A DNA stretch of 13,868 nucleotides from JBOGGX01 sp050744245 (GTDB lineage: Bacteria > Actinomycetota > Acidimicrobiia > Acidimicrobiales > JBOGGX01), in assembly GCA_050744245.1 (NCBI GenBank), contig JBOGGX010000185.1:1-13868 (forward strand), given 5' to 3'. Both the position numbers and the translations under genes were made by a program. How positions within the stretch are numbered: the stretch's first letter is position 1; each line of letters begins with the position of its first letter. This document shows positions 1-5,631 of this stretch, piece by piece. The notes beneath the pieces are model-generated. The model was not told where the DNA came from and made no database searches. It worked only from the letters and a program-made list of their open reading frames with translations.

Positions 1-579
1 CCCGGGCGCCTGGTTGGCCCGCCGTCCGGCGGCGGCCTCCTCGACCGTCTCCCGCACCCGGCGGGCCCGGGTGTCTGGACGCTTGGCGCTGGTGACCCAA
101 ACGAGGATGGCCTTGCGGGCAGACGGCGGGAACCCTTCCCAGTTGCCGCGGGCGACGGGGTCGGCATCGAGGGCGCGACGCAGGTCGTCCGGTTCGACCA
201 GGTTCTCGATGTCGTCGAACGCGACCCAGGTCCCACTCGCCTTGGCCGCCTCGACGACGACGATGCCGGCCGGGGTCATGGCACCCGCGGCGAGCAGCCG
301 GGCGATCCGCTCCTTGTTCACCCTCGACCAGCCGCTGGCCGGCCGGCGCGGCGTCACCAGGAGCCGGGTGCGCTGGTCGTCGAGCCGGCGGCCCCGGCCG
401 TCGATCCACCCGAAGCAGAGCGCCTCCTCGACCACCTCGGCGTACGGGACATGCGGCCCATCGCCCGCCTTCTTGTAGGTCACCACCCAGATGCCAGGCG
501 ACCGATCGTGGTTGTCGGCGAGCCAGGCCCGCCACTCGCTCCTCGACCGGATGATGAGCTGCTCGTAGGCTTCGGGCAT
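1..579 (-). CDS. YdeI/OmpD-associated (COG4430-type) family protein, 3' end cut by window edge
   Basis: The minus-strand frame is open from ATG at 579 to base 1, giving 193 codons with no stop, so the gene runs off the left edge. The N-terminus (MPEAYEQLIIRSRSEWRAWL), the middle ALCFGWIDGRGRRLDDQRT, the stretch RPASGWSRVNKERIARL and the closing RRVRETVEEAAAGRRANQ match the YdeI/OmpD-associated family. That family is about 190-200 residues, so only a few residues are probably missing. Members are small soluble proteins. Their molecular role is poorly defined, and some have been linked to stress or antimicrobial-peptide resistance. Codon use is G/C-rich at third positions, like the host. No strong ribosome binding site precedes the ATG. 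It diverges from the small ORF at 737. The family call is solid; the function is unknown. Confidence 0.85.
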   Translation of the reverse strand, partial: MPEAYEQLIIRSRSEWRAWLADNHDRSPGIWVVTYKKAGDGPHVPYAEVVEEALCFGWIDGRGRRLDDQRTRLLVTPRRPASGWSRVNKERIARLLAAGAMTPAGIVVVEAAKASGTWVAFDDIENLVEPDDLRRALDADPVARGNWEGFPPSARKAILVWVTSAKRPDTRARRVRETVEEAAAGRRANQAPG

Positions 580-736
580 CGGCTCGTCTGCGTGGCAGGC
601 ATGGGCGTGGGCGCCGCTCGACGCCGGCCGAGGCTCACCCTACCTACTCGGACTGCGGCCGAAGGTGAGAGCATTCTCAGCGTTTTCTCATCTGCGCCTT
701 GGCCGGCCGCGTCACCGTGGCGGAGTGAACCGGGTG

Positions 737-1090
737 ATGAGCGCGGTCGTCGTGGCCGCGGCCGGCCTGCTCGCCCTCGTGGTCGGCTACGCCGTGGCCC
801 GCGCGGTCGACGCCCCCGACCAGGGCCCGGTCGAACCCATCGAGCTCGACGGCCCCCCGCTCGGATGGCTCCTTCCGCCGGATCCACGCAACGGACCGAC
901 GCCGACGGTCGGCCCGCCCCCAGTCGGTCCGGCTCCGACCGTGCCCGCCACCCCGCCGCCTGCGCCGCAGCCGGCCCCGCCGTCTCGAGCAGGAGCGGTC
1001 GGAGTTGGAGTCGCTGGCCGGGGGGCGCACCCCGGCGACCGGTCAACCATTCGCCGGCTGACAGACAGGGACGAACGCGCGCGCCGGTGA
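737..1090 (+). CDS. Small N-terminally anchored proline-rich protein, probably frameshifted near 978
   Basis: I chose ATG 737 because a hydrophobic segment (residues about 2-20, SAVVVAAAGLLALVVGYAVA) starts directly after it. GTG 734 and GTG 725 are alternatives, and GGAG at 722-725 could serve either 734 or 737. After the signal-anchor comes a short acidic part (DAPDQGPVEPIELDGPP) and then a Pro/Thr/Val-rich stretch, suggesting an envelope-facing linker. Up to about 978 the third codon positions are nearly all G/C. After that the frame acquires many A/T third positions and runs to 1090. The +1 alternative frame from the CCCC run at about 974-980 instead reads RLEQERSELESLAGG and stops at 1061 with good codon bias. 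The intact protein therefore probably ends at 1061, and one base is extra or missing here. I recognise no family. Confidence 0.5.
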   Translation: MSAVVVAAAGLLALVVGYAVARAVDAPDQGPVEPIELDGPPLGWLLPPDPRNGPTPTVGPPPVGPAPTVPATPPPAPQPAPPSRAGAVGVGVAGRGAHPGDRSTIRRLTDRDERARR

Positions 1091-1110
1091 TCGATGGCCT
1101 CATGGACCGG

Positions 1111-1187
1111 GGACTCGAAGCGATCAAGCAGACACTCGAGTCCGGACACTGATCACGGGGATGGAATCTCGCGCACGGGTTCCGTCC
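1111..1187. terminator. Two potential stem-loops between convergent genes
   Basis: Two inverted repeats lie between the plus-strand small ORF and the minus-strand glycolipid-binding gene. The first has perfect 8-bp arms (GGACTCGA at 1111-1118, TCGAGTCC at 1136-1143) with a 17-nt loop. The second has arms GGATGGAA at 1159-1166 and TTCCGTCC at 1180-1187, with one T-G wobble and a 13-nt loop. Neither has a T tract. Their position between convergent ends fits transcription termination, but the call is weak. Confidence 0.25.
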
Positions 1188-1222
1188 GAGGCGTCGTTGA
1201 GCGACCGCCTCTGCCGCCTTGA

Positions 1223-1777
1223 TCACTCGGGTGACCAGATCAGATCTCCGGTGTAGCGCTCGACGACAGCATGCTGATCCACGGTGAGGAGGGCTTCGAA
1301 GGTGCCGCTTCGGTACCGCCAGAGGCGATCATCGAGGCGCGTGTAGTGCTGCTCGATCGGTTGGATGTGCAGGTCTGGCCACCGAAGCCAGGCAGCCCGT
1401 GTGCTCATCGACTCGAGCTGTTGAAGGCCGCACCGCATGATCGGCAGCGTGTTCGTGGACGGTGTCCACCCGAGATCGATGTCGGTGCAATCGTCGAGCC
1501 GCGGGTCATCGGAGGCGCCGACGACCCAGGAGCCGGCGGTGTCGCGTGTGATGACCATCTCCGGACCTGCAGGGCTTCTGACGACGGCGGACCGCGTCTG
1601 CCAGCGAGCGTCGACATCGACGCTGTAGCGCAGGTCGATGAGCGCGTCGCTCGCGCCTGTGATGGTGACCGCACCCTCGAGCCGAAAGCCCTCATCGCTG
1701 GCTCGAAGCGTGAACGACTCGCGAGACCCGAACTGCCGGCTCGTCCATGTCCGTTGGACAAGTGGTGCACCAGTCAT
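1223..1777 (-). CDS. Putative glycolipid-binding domain protein (PF06475 family)
   Basis: The protein has 184 aa. ATG 1777 is chosen because it overlaps the TGA of the upstream gene as ATGA, and because the family homology begins right after it (QRTWTSRQFGSRESFTLRAS). The family signatures are clear: LRYSVDVDARWQTRSA in the first half, then DIDLGWTPSTNTLPIMR, AAWLRWPDLHIQPIEQHYTRL and a C-terminal FEALLTVDQHAVVERYTG. The length equals the usual domain length. The family is annotated as putative glycolipid-binding; substrate and role are unproven. No signal peptide is visible, so it is probably cytoplasmic. It is translationally coupled to the lipocalin-like gene upstream, which suggests both bind or carry lipid-like ligands (inference). 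Third codon positions carry many A/T bases, unlike the copper genes to the right. Confidence 0.85.
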   Translation of the reverse strand: MTGAPLVQRTWTSRQFGSRESFTLRASDEGFRLEGAVTITGASDALIDLRYSVDVDARWQTRSAVVRSPAGPEMVITRDTAGSWVVGASDDPRLDDCTDIDLGWTPSTNTLPIMRCGLQQLESMSTRAAWLRWPDLHIQPIEQHYTRLDDRLWRYRSGTFEALLTVDQHAVVERYTGDLIWSPE

Positions 1778-2307
1778 GAGCGACGCCGGGCGGTCATGGC
1801 CTGCTCGACGCGCCACGGGTCGCTGCCTCGCCGAGTCTCCCCTGACCAGGTGAACGACGTCTGGGTGATATCGGAGAAGCTCCATCGAATCGAGCTGCCG
1901 TCGACGTCGATCCCTTCAAGCCGCAGTGTTCCATCGCCGTGGTCTCCCCCGCGAAGCTGGATGCAGATTCCCGAGGTGGTCCCGAGCCATGTGATCGTCC
2001 ACGTACCCGAGGTCGGATCGAGGTACCGCAGCGTGGTTCCGAGCTGGCGATCGGGCGCGGTCCTTGGGGAGGACGACGGCTCGCCGTAGTGCAGCACGTC
2101 TTGGATTGCCCGTCCGTCGAGCACCCATCCGAACTGCCACTCTCCCACGCCGTCGAACACGCGGGCGCCCGTCGCGTCGTAGAACTGCACGGTCATGTCC
2201 CATCCGCCGACGAACTGACCGAAGGTCATTAACTCGGCGGCATGTTCGGGATATGCGCCCTCGGCCAAGAGCAGCCCCGCCAGTTCCTGGCCGTGCGAGT
2301 CGGTCAT
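1774..2307 (-). CDS. Lipocalin-like / DUF1579-like beta-barrel protein
   Basis: The protein has 177 aa. It starts at ATG 2307 with a good ribosome binding site (GGGGAGG, 6 nt upstream) and ends in an ATGA overlap with the glycolipid-binding gene. After a short helix (HAAELMTFGQFVGGWDMTVQFYD) the protein alternates short beta strands: GVGEWQFGWVLDGRAIQDVLHY, TTLRYLDPTSGTWTITWLG, CIQLRGG, TLRLEG, IRWSFSDITQTSFTWSGE. This pattern fits the DUF1579/lipocalin-like group of small barrels that bind hydrophobic ligands. The final WRVEQAMTARR is typical of these proteins. I see no catalytic motif and no signal peptide. A sigma70-like promoter lies upstream (2344-2373), divergent from the CGNR regulator. 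The ligand is unknown. Confidence 0.7.
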   Translation of the reverse strand: MTDSHGQELAGLLLAEGAYPEHAAELMTFGQFVGGWDMTVQFYDATGARVFDGVGEWQFGWVLDGRAIQDVLHYGEPSSSPRTAPDRQLGTTLRYLDPTSGTWTITWLGTTSGICIQLRGGDHGDGTLRLEGIDVDGSSIRWSFSDITQTSFTWSGETRRGSDPWRVEQAMTARRRS

Positions 2308-2343
2308 GAGACCCTCCCCGAAGTGTCCGCCTATTTGCTTCGG

Positions 2344-2373
2344 AGGTTACACCCAGATCCGTCACGACGGCAA
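2344..2373 (-). promoter_or_regulatory. Candidate sigma70-type promoter of the lipocalin/glycolipid-binding operon
   Basis: Read on the minus strand, a -35-like TTGCCG (2373-2368) is followed after 18 nt by a -10-like TAACCT (2349-2344). A start near 2337 would leave a leader of about 30 nt containing the GGGGAGG ribosome binding site of the gene starting at 2307. The site lies in the 76-bp gap shared with the divergent CGNR regulator gene. Assigned by eye from consensus only. Confidence 0.4.
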
Positions 2374-2377
2374 CCAA

Positions 2378-2383
2378 TAAACT
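2378..2383 (+). promoter_or_regulatory. Candidate -10 element for a leaderless CGNR regulator mRNA
   Basis: TAAACT sits directly before GTG 2384 and 6 nt before the in-frame GTG 2390. That spacing would put the transcription start on GTG 2390, a leaderless arrangement common in actinobacteria. No Shine-Dalgarno precedes either GTG and no clear -35 is visible. Confidence 0.3.
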
Positions 2384-2911
2384 GTGACGGTGGTTACTCC
2401 TGACCCCCACGCTGCGCCGGGATCCCTCGAGACCGTCCGGTCCCTGCTCAACAGCTGGTGGGTCCCAAATGACACGCGTGCTCCACGCGACGATCTCGAC
2501 GTCTGGCTCGCCGAACACGGCGTGAGCGATCGTGGTCCACTCGAGCGGCTGCGCGGAGAGCTACGGGAGTTGGTGGAGGCCCCGGTCGCCATCGACGCGG
2601 TCGTCAACCGTTGGATCCGTCGGTACCAGATCGGCCTGCGCGCGAACGGTGGGCAGCTCGAGATCAGCGCGACCTCGGACCGACCGGGAGCCGGGCTGGC
2701 GCTCGCCGTCATCGCAGCAATGCAGGAGGGCACGTTCGCCAGGCTGAAGGCATGTCCGGACTGTCGGTGGGCCTTCTACGACCACTCCCGCAACAACAGC
2801 AAACGCTGGTGTGTCATGAACGCGTCCGACCCCGCTGGTCGCAGCTGTGGCAACTTGGCGAAGGCGCATCGGTACCGCAGCCGCCATCGCGGCGCTCGGT
2901 CCGAACCGTAG
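2384..2911 (+). CDS. CGNR zinc-finger domain transcriptional regulator (ABATE/CGNR type)
   Basis: The protein is 175 aa from GTG 2384; GTG 2390 is the alternative and may be a leaderless start. The N-terminal part (residues about 14-115) is helical and matches the ABATE-like region that precedes CGNR fingers. The C-terminal finger shows the cysteines C124 and C127 (ACPDCRWAFYDHSRN), C143 (RWCVM) and C155 (CGNLAKAHRYRSR). The usual finger reads WC-x4-CGNR; here about seven residues (NASDPAGR region) separate the last two cysteines more widely, and CGNR is CGNL. The basic tail fits DNA binding. Family members are predicted regulators. Its position, divergent from the lipocalin/glycolipid-binding pair across a 76-bp gap, suggests that it controls that operon and itself (inference). 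Confidence 0.85.
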   Translation: MTVVTPDPHAAPGSLETVRSLLNSWWVPNDTRAPRDDLDVWLAEHGVSDRGPLERLRGELRELVEAPVAIDAVVNRWIRRYQIGLRANGGQLEISATSDRPGAGLALAVIAAMQEGTFARLKACPDCRWAFYDHSRNNSKRWCVMNASDPAGRSCGNLAKAHRYRSRHRGARSEP

Positions 2912-3118
2912 GCGGGCTCGGCGCTTGATCACTGGCGAACCGAGCAGCGATCTGAGCGCTCGCAGGAAATGCCGCCCAGCTGCGACCCGCCAGCAGAGGC
3001 TTGACCGAGTCGCACCCGAATGCGGGCTCAGATCCCGAGCCAAACGTGGTCCGGGGTGCTACCGATGCGCAGGATCAACCCTGACCGGCAGGGGTCTCAT
3101 CTACGTCTCATCGGTGCC
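2912..3118. other. Non-coding stretch, no convincing gene
   Basis: This stretch of about 200 bp lies between the CGNR gene and the SulP fragment. Every reading frame is short or has mixed codon bias, and none resembles the missing part of the SulP transporter. Its base composition is like the lower-GC block to its left. The only structured element is the 11-bp-spaced direct repeat at the right end (3094-3123). Confidence 0.5.
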
Positions 3119-3123
3119 TCATC
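3094..3123. repeat. Three 8-bp direct repeats at exact 11-bp spacing
   Basis: GTCTCATC occurs at 3094-3101 and again at 3105-3112, and GCCTCATC follows at 3116-3123. All three are spaced exactly 11 bp apart, so they lie on about the same face of the helix. The third copy includes the stop codon of the SulP fragment. This may be a protein-binding array or a small tandem duplication at a rearrangement junction; the sequence alone does not decide. Confidence 0.55.
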
Positions 3124-3307
3124 TCGGCACCATGCAGGTGTAGAGCCCGACCTCGACCGGCAGGTCGGCGATGGTGGCGTATGCCATCGCTTGGGGCACG
3201 ACGACGGCCCCGGCCGTCAGCCCGCCGACCAGGTCCCTCGACAGCCAACGCCGTTGGTAGCGCGGCGGCCATTCGATGGCCGGGACGTACCGCCGGACCC
3301 TGGCCAC
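3119..3307 (-). pseudogene. N-terminal fragment of a SulP-family anion (sulfate) transporter
   Basis: The fragment is 62 aa from GTG 3307. It matches the start of SulP permeases: a short cytoplasmic lead (RRYVPAIEWPPRYQRRWL), then SRDLVGGLTAGAVVVPQAMAYATIADLPVEVGLY, which is the signature first transmembrane region. SulP proteins are about 500 or more residues with many transmembrane helices and a STAS domain. Here the frame stops right after MVP, and no frame downstream continues the family. The fragment therefore cannot form a transporter. The break falls where composition drops toward the lower-GC block, and its 5' end abuts the truncated HAD gene without a gap. Confidence 0.8.
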
Positions 3308-3308
3308 G

Positions 3309-4050
3309 GTTGCCCCCGGCGACGAGCGGCCGGCGCCCGATCCGGCGCCAGATGCGCACCGGCTTCTCTGGCCCGTCGTCGAAGAACTCGATCTTGGACT
3401 TGTAAAGCAGCCCGGTCACGTCGCCGCTGTCGTCGAACTCGAGTCCGAGCGAACTGCCGATGACCCGCTCGGGCGGGCGATGCCGTAGATCTCGCCCGCG
3501 AAGGGCCGCATGAAGTCGCGGTCGCCGCCCGAGGGCTGTAGGTGGTGAACCCGTTGGCCTCGAGATAGCGGAGAAGCTCGACCATCGGAACGAACCCGCA
3601 GGTGAGGTAGGGCCGGCGCAGCGTCGGGTGTGACGCGGTGGCGAACCAGCCGACCACCTCGGTGCTGTAGTCGTCGACGCTCATTCCTACAAACGCCCGC
3701 TCGACCGCCGCCATGAGCTTCCCCAGGTCGGCGTCGTCGCCGTGGTCGTGCTTGACCATCGCCGCGCCCAGCCAGTGGTAGTCCTTGGCCAAGGCGGCCC
3801 GGTACGGCTGGCGGTCGTTGAGCGCCGGGTCCTCGTGCGCCTGCTCGGCCAGGCGGTGAAGCGTGAAGTCGAGCTGGATCGGGATCTGCTTCTCGCTCCA
3901 GAGCGTGCCATCGTTGTCGAAAACGGCCACCCGCTCGACCGGTTCGACGTAACGGTCGCCGCCGTCGGCGGTCACCGCTTCGACGAATTCGGTGACGGCC
4001 CGACGCGTCGGCGTGTCGTTCCATGAGGCGAGCAGTTCCTCGTGCGCCAC
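3309..4050 (-). pseudogene. HAD-superfamily phosphatase, two frameshifts and lost 3' end
   Basis: Start GTG 4050. The first frame encodes EELLASWNDTPTRRAV, then HAD motif I as VFDNDGTLW (nucleophile and acid aspartates), and a long cap region ending LRYLEANGFTTY. This is the phosphoserine-phosphatase-like HAD group of about 300 aa. Homology then moves to a second frame at about 3540 (SGGDRDFMRPFAGEIYGIA, motif II region) and to a third at about 3487 (RVIGSSLGLEFDD, then KIEFFDDGPEKPVRIW with the motif III lysine). Each shift equals one missing base beside a run of C. In the third frame the match ends at AGGN (3309), where motif IV should continue as GN-x-x-D; the next bases begin the SulP fragment. 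Either the gene is dead, or the shifts are assembly errors beside a true deletion of the 3' end. Confidence 0.85.
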
Positions 4051-4057
4051 GGCCGGA

Positions 4058-4068
4058 CCCTAATAGGG
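4058..4068. promoter_or_regulatory. Small palindrome in the 25-bp gap between divergent HAD and FKBP genes
   Basis: CCCTA (4058-4062) and TAGGG (4064-4068) flank one central A. Each arm supplies an AGGG-type ribosome binding sequence to one of the two divergent genes (GTG 4050 on minus, ATG 4076 on plus). The AT core (TAATAG or CTATTA) is the only AT-rich patch here and could also hold a -10. The gap is too short for two ordinary promoters side by side. Confidence 0.35.
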
Positions 4069-4075
4069 GCGCACC

Positions 4076-4456
4076 ATGATGGGCCCAGAGAAGCCGCACG
4101 TGTTCGTCCCGCCGGCCGAGGCGCCGCCTCCCGGTCTCGTCATCGACGACATCGAGGTCGGCGACGGCGACGAGGCGGTCGACGGCACGCGGGTCGAGGT
4201 CGACTACGTAGGCGTCTCGTGGCGCGCCCGCAAGCAGTTCGATGCGTCGTTGGACCGGGGCGATCCCTTCAGCTTCGGCCTCGGGGCGGGCCAGGTGATA
4301 AAGGGCTGGGATCAGGGCGTGGCCGGCATGCGGGTCGGTGGCCGCCGGCGGATCACGATCCCGCCCAGCCTGGCCTACGGCAAGCGGGGCGCGGGCGGCG
4401 TGATCGGACCGGACGAGACCCTCGTGTTCGTGGTCGATCTGCTGTCGGTCGGGTAG
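4076..4456 (+). CDS. FKBP-type peptidyl-prolyl cis-trans isomerase
   Basis: The protein has 126 aa and a single FKBP domain (residues about 20-125) after a short Pro-rich lead. It catalyses cis/trans isomerisation of prolyl bonds. No signal peptide is seen, so it is cytoplasmic. The residues that line the FKBP pocket are present: Y44, F55-D56, F67, V74-I75, W78, Y101 and F118, in contexts such as VDYVGVSW, GQVIKGWDQGVAGMRVGG and PSLAYGKRG. Length and order match FKBP12-type single-domain enzymes. Two ATGs occur (4076 and 4079); GGGG at 4066-4069 is the likely ribosome binding site. It diverges from the HAD pseudogene across 25 bp. The gene is intact although both neighbours are broken. Host-like codon use. 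Confidence 0.95.
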   Translation: MMGPEKPHVFVPPAEAPPPGLVIDDIEVGDGDEAVDGTRVEVDYVGVSWRARKQFDASLDRGDPFSFGLGAGQVIKGWDQGVAGMRVGGRRRITIPPSLAYGKRGAGGVIGPDETLVFVVDLLSVG

Positions 4457-4460
4457 GAGG

Positions 4461-4631
4461 GGCGACCTCATCCACGTCGGCACCGAGCACATCCTGCTGG
4501 CCGTCCTCAGGGACAAGAACTCCGCCGGCGCCCGCCTGCTGTCCGAACATGGGTCGACCGCAAGGGGGGCCGCGGCGTGGATCATCCGGCAGCTTGACCA
4601 GCTGCGCCGCCGCCGGCCGGACGCCTCGTGA
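4461..4631 (+). pseudogene. Remnant of a Clp N-terminal (Clp_N) repeat domain
   Basis: A frame with no ATG, GTG or TTG start reads DLIHVGTEHILLAVLRDKNS, then AGARLLSEHG, and stops at 4631. The VGTEHILLAVLR core and ARLLSEHG are the hallmark of one Clp_N repeat, found in ClpA/ClpC and in small actinobacterial Clp_N-only proteins. The usual first helix of the repeat is absent. An AGGAGG sequence (4455-4460) overlaps the FKBP stop and lies 9 nt before an in-frame ATC (4470). An unusual ATC start giving a peptide of about 53 aa is conceivable, but a decayed remnant is more likely. The 3' end overlaps the convergent membrane protein gene by about 50 bp. The domain match is fairly good; expression is doubtful. 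Confidence 0.55.
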
Positions 4632-5631
4632 CCGCGCCCGGCGACCGCAGGGTGCCCGATCGCACCAGCGCCACCGCCACCGACGCCACACCGCCGAGCA
4701 CGATGGCGACGCCGGCCCGCTCGAGGTCCTCGGGCAGCGGCGTCGGCAGCACCGGCTTCCACAAGACCGCCAGCCGGGCCAGGGCCCAGCCGCCGACCAT
4801 GGCCACGGCCACCGCGGCGGCGAGCGCGGCCACCTCGACCCGCCGTCGCCGCAGGACGTTGACGACCGACACCGTGGCCGCCGCGGTGCCGGCGACCGGC
4901 AGGGCGACGACGAGCGGCGACGGGCCCGTCCCGTCCGGCACCACGGCCCATTCGGCCCCACCCAGCGCGGTGGCGACGACCGAACAGGCGAGGACGACGA
5001 CCGCGGCCGGGCCGATCGCGGCCCAGCCCCGACGGCGCCACCCGAAGGCCACCAGGACCCCGGCCACCCCGAGCGCCACGGCGGCCCAGGGCCACGGGCT
5101 CACCGGCGCCTCCCGCACCAGGGTGCCTTCCACCTCGACCGACCGGCCGTCGACGACCAGCGGCACCGTCCACCGCAGGACGACCTCGCCGGGCGCCACC
5201 GCCGGATCGTCGAGAGCCATCCAGTGGATGCGATGGTCGTGCCAGGCGTACTCGCCAGCGGTGGCGACCTCCTCCCATTCGGGGTTGGCCTCGGGGTCGG
5301 AACCGGCCGCCGGTTCGTTGTTGCCGAACCGCGTCTCGTTCAGGGTGGTCGCCGGCGACCGCCGGTTGCGTTCGACCACGCCGTCGGGCAGGAAACGGAG
5401 GTACGGCTCGTTCTGGTAGCCGGAGACCGTCACCTCGTGACCGGGCGCCGCCGCCAGCTCGAGGAAGGCGTCACCCCCGAAGACGCTGACCTCGACGCCG
5501 TCGACCGATGGAACCACGGCGTCGACCGTCGACCGGTAGTCGGTCGGCCGCGCCGGGTCGGCCGCCACCGGCGCCGCCGACCCGAACGTCGCGAGGCCGA
5601 CCACGGCCAGGAACGTCGCCGTGCGGCGCAT
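4582..5631 (-). CDS. Copper-locus membrane protein with WHDHRIHWM motif
   Basis: The protein has 349 aa; its ATG 5631 shares a base with the TGA of ycnI (TGATG). Residues 1-24 form a signal peptide ending APVAA. Residues about 25-178 form an extracytoplasmic domain with beta-like segments and the motif WHDHRIHWM (residues 130-138), offering H131, H133, H136 and M138 as potential metal ligands. It ends with a conserved-looking segment (VAPGEVVLRWTVPLVVDGR). Five hydrophobic segments follow (about 181-198, 203-224, 236-258, 267-290, 306-326), then a Gly/Ala/Arg tail. It is the last gene of the chain anti-sigma, copC-copD, ycnI, this gene. I know no assigned function; similar proteins occur beside YcnI and CopC-CopD genes in actinobacteria. 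A role in copper binding or delivery is inferred from the motif and location. Confidence 0.8.
   Translation of the reverse strand: MRRTATFLAVVGLATFGSAAPVAADPARPTDYRSTVDAVVPSVDGVEVSVFGGDAFLELAAAPGHEVTVSGYQNEPYLRFLPDGVVERNRRSPATTLNETRFGNNEPAAGSDPEANPEWEEVATAGEYAWHDHRIHWMALDDPAVAPGEVVLRWTVPLVVDGRSVEVEGTLVREAPVSPWPWAAVALGVAGVLVAFGWRRRGWAAIGPAAVVVLACSVVATALGGAEWAVVPDGTGPSPLVVALPVAGTAAATVSVVNVLRRRRVEVAALAAAVAVAMVGGWALARLAVLWKPVLPTPLPEDLERAGVAIVLGGVASVAVALVRSGTLRSPGAVTRRPAGGGAAGQAAG

Noticed and set aside
451..1226. Overlapping frames on both strands of the small proline-rich gene
   Set aside because: They lack the membrane anchor and codon bias seen in the chosen frame, and are rich in Arg and Pro without pattern.
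2912..3118. Possible tRNA or riboswitch in the gene-free gap
   Set aside because: I found no cloverleaf, no conserved tRNA arm sequences and only short GC stems.
3094..3123. Repeats considered as a CRISPR array
   Set aside because: The units are 8 bp with 3-bp gaps, far below CRISPR repeat and spacer sizes, and no cas gene is present.
3416..5278. A 620-codon minus-strand frame overlapping the HAD pseudogene
   Set aside because: Only its last part (SGGDRDFMRP and following) is homologous, as the middle frame of the broken HAD gene. The rest is out-of-frame Arg/Gly-rich sequence.
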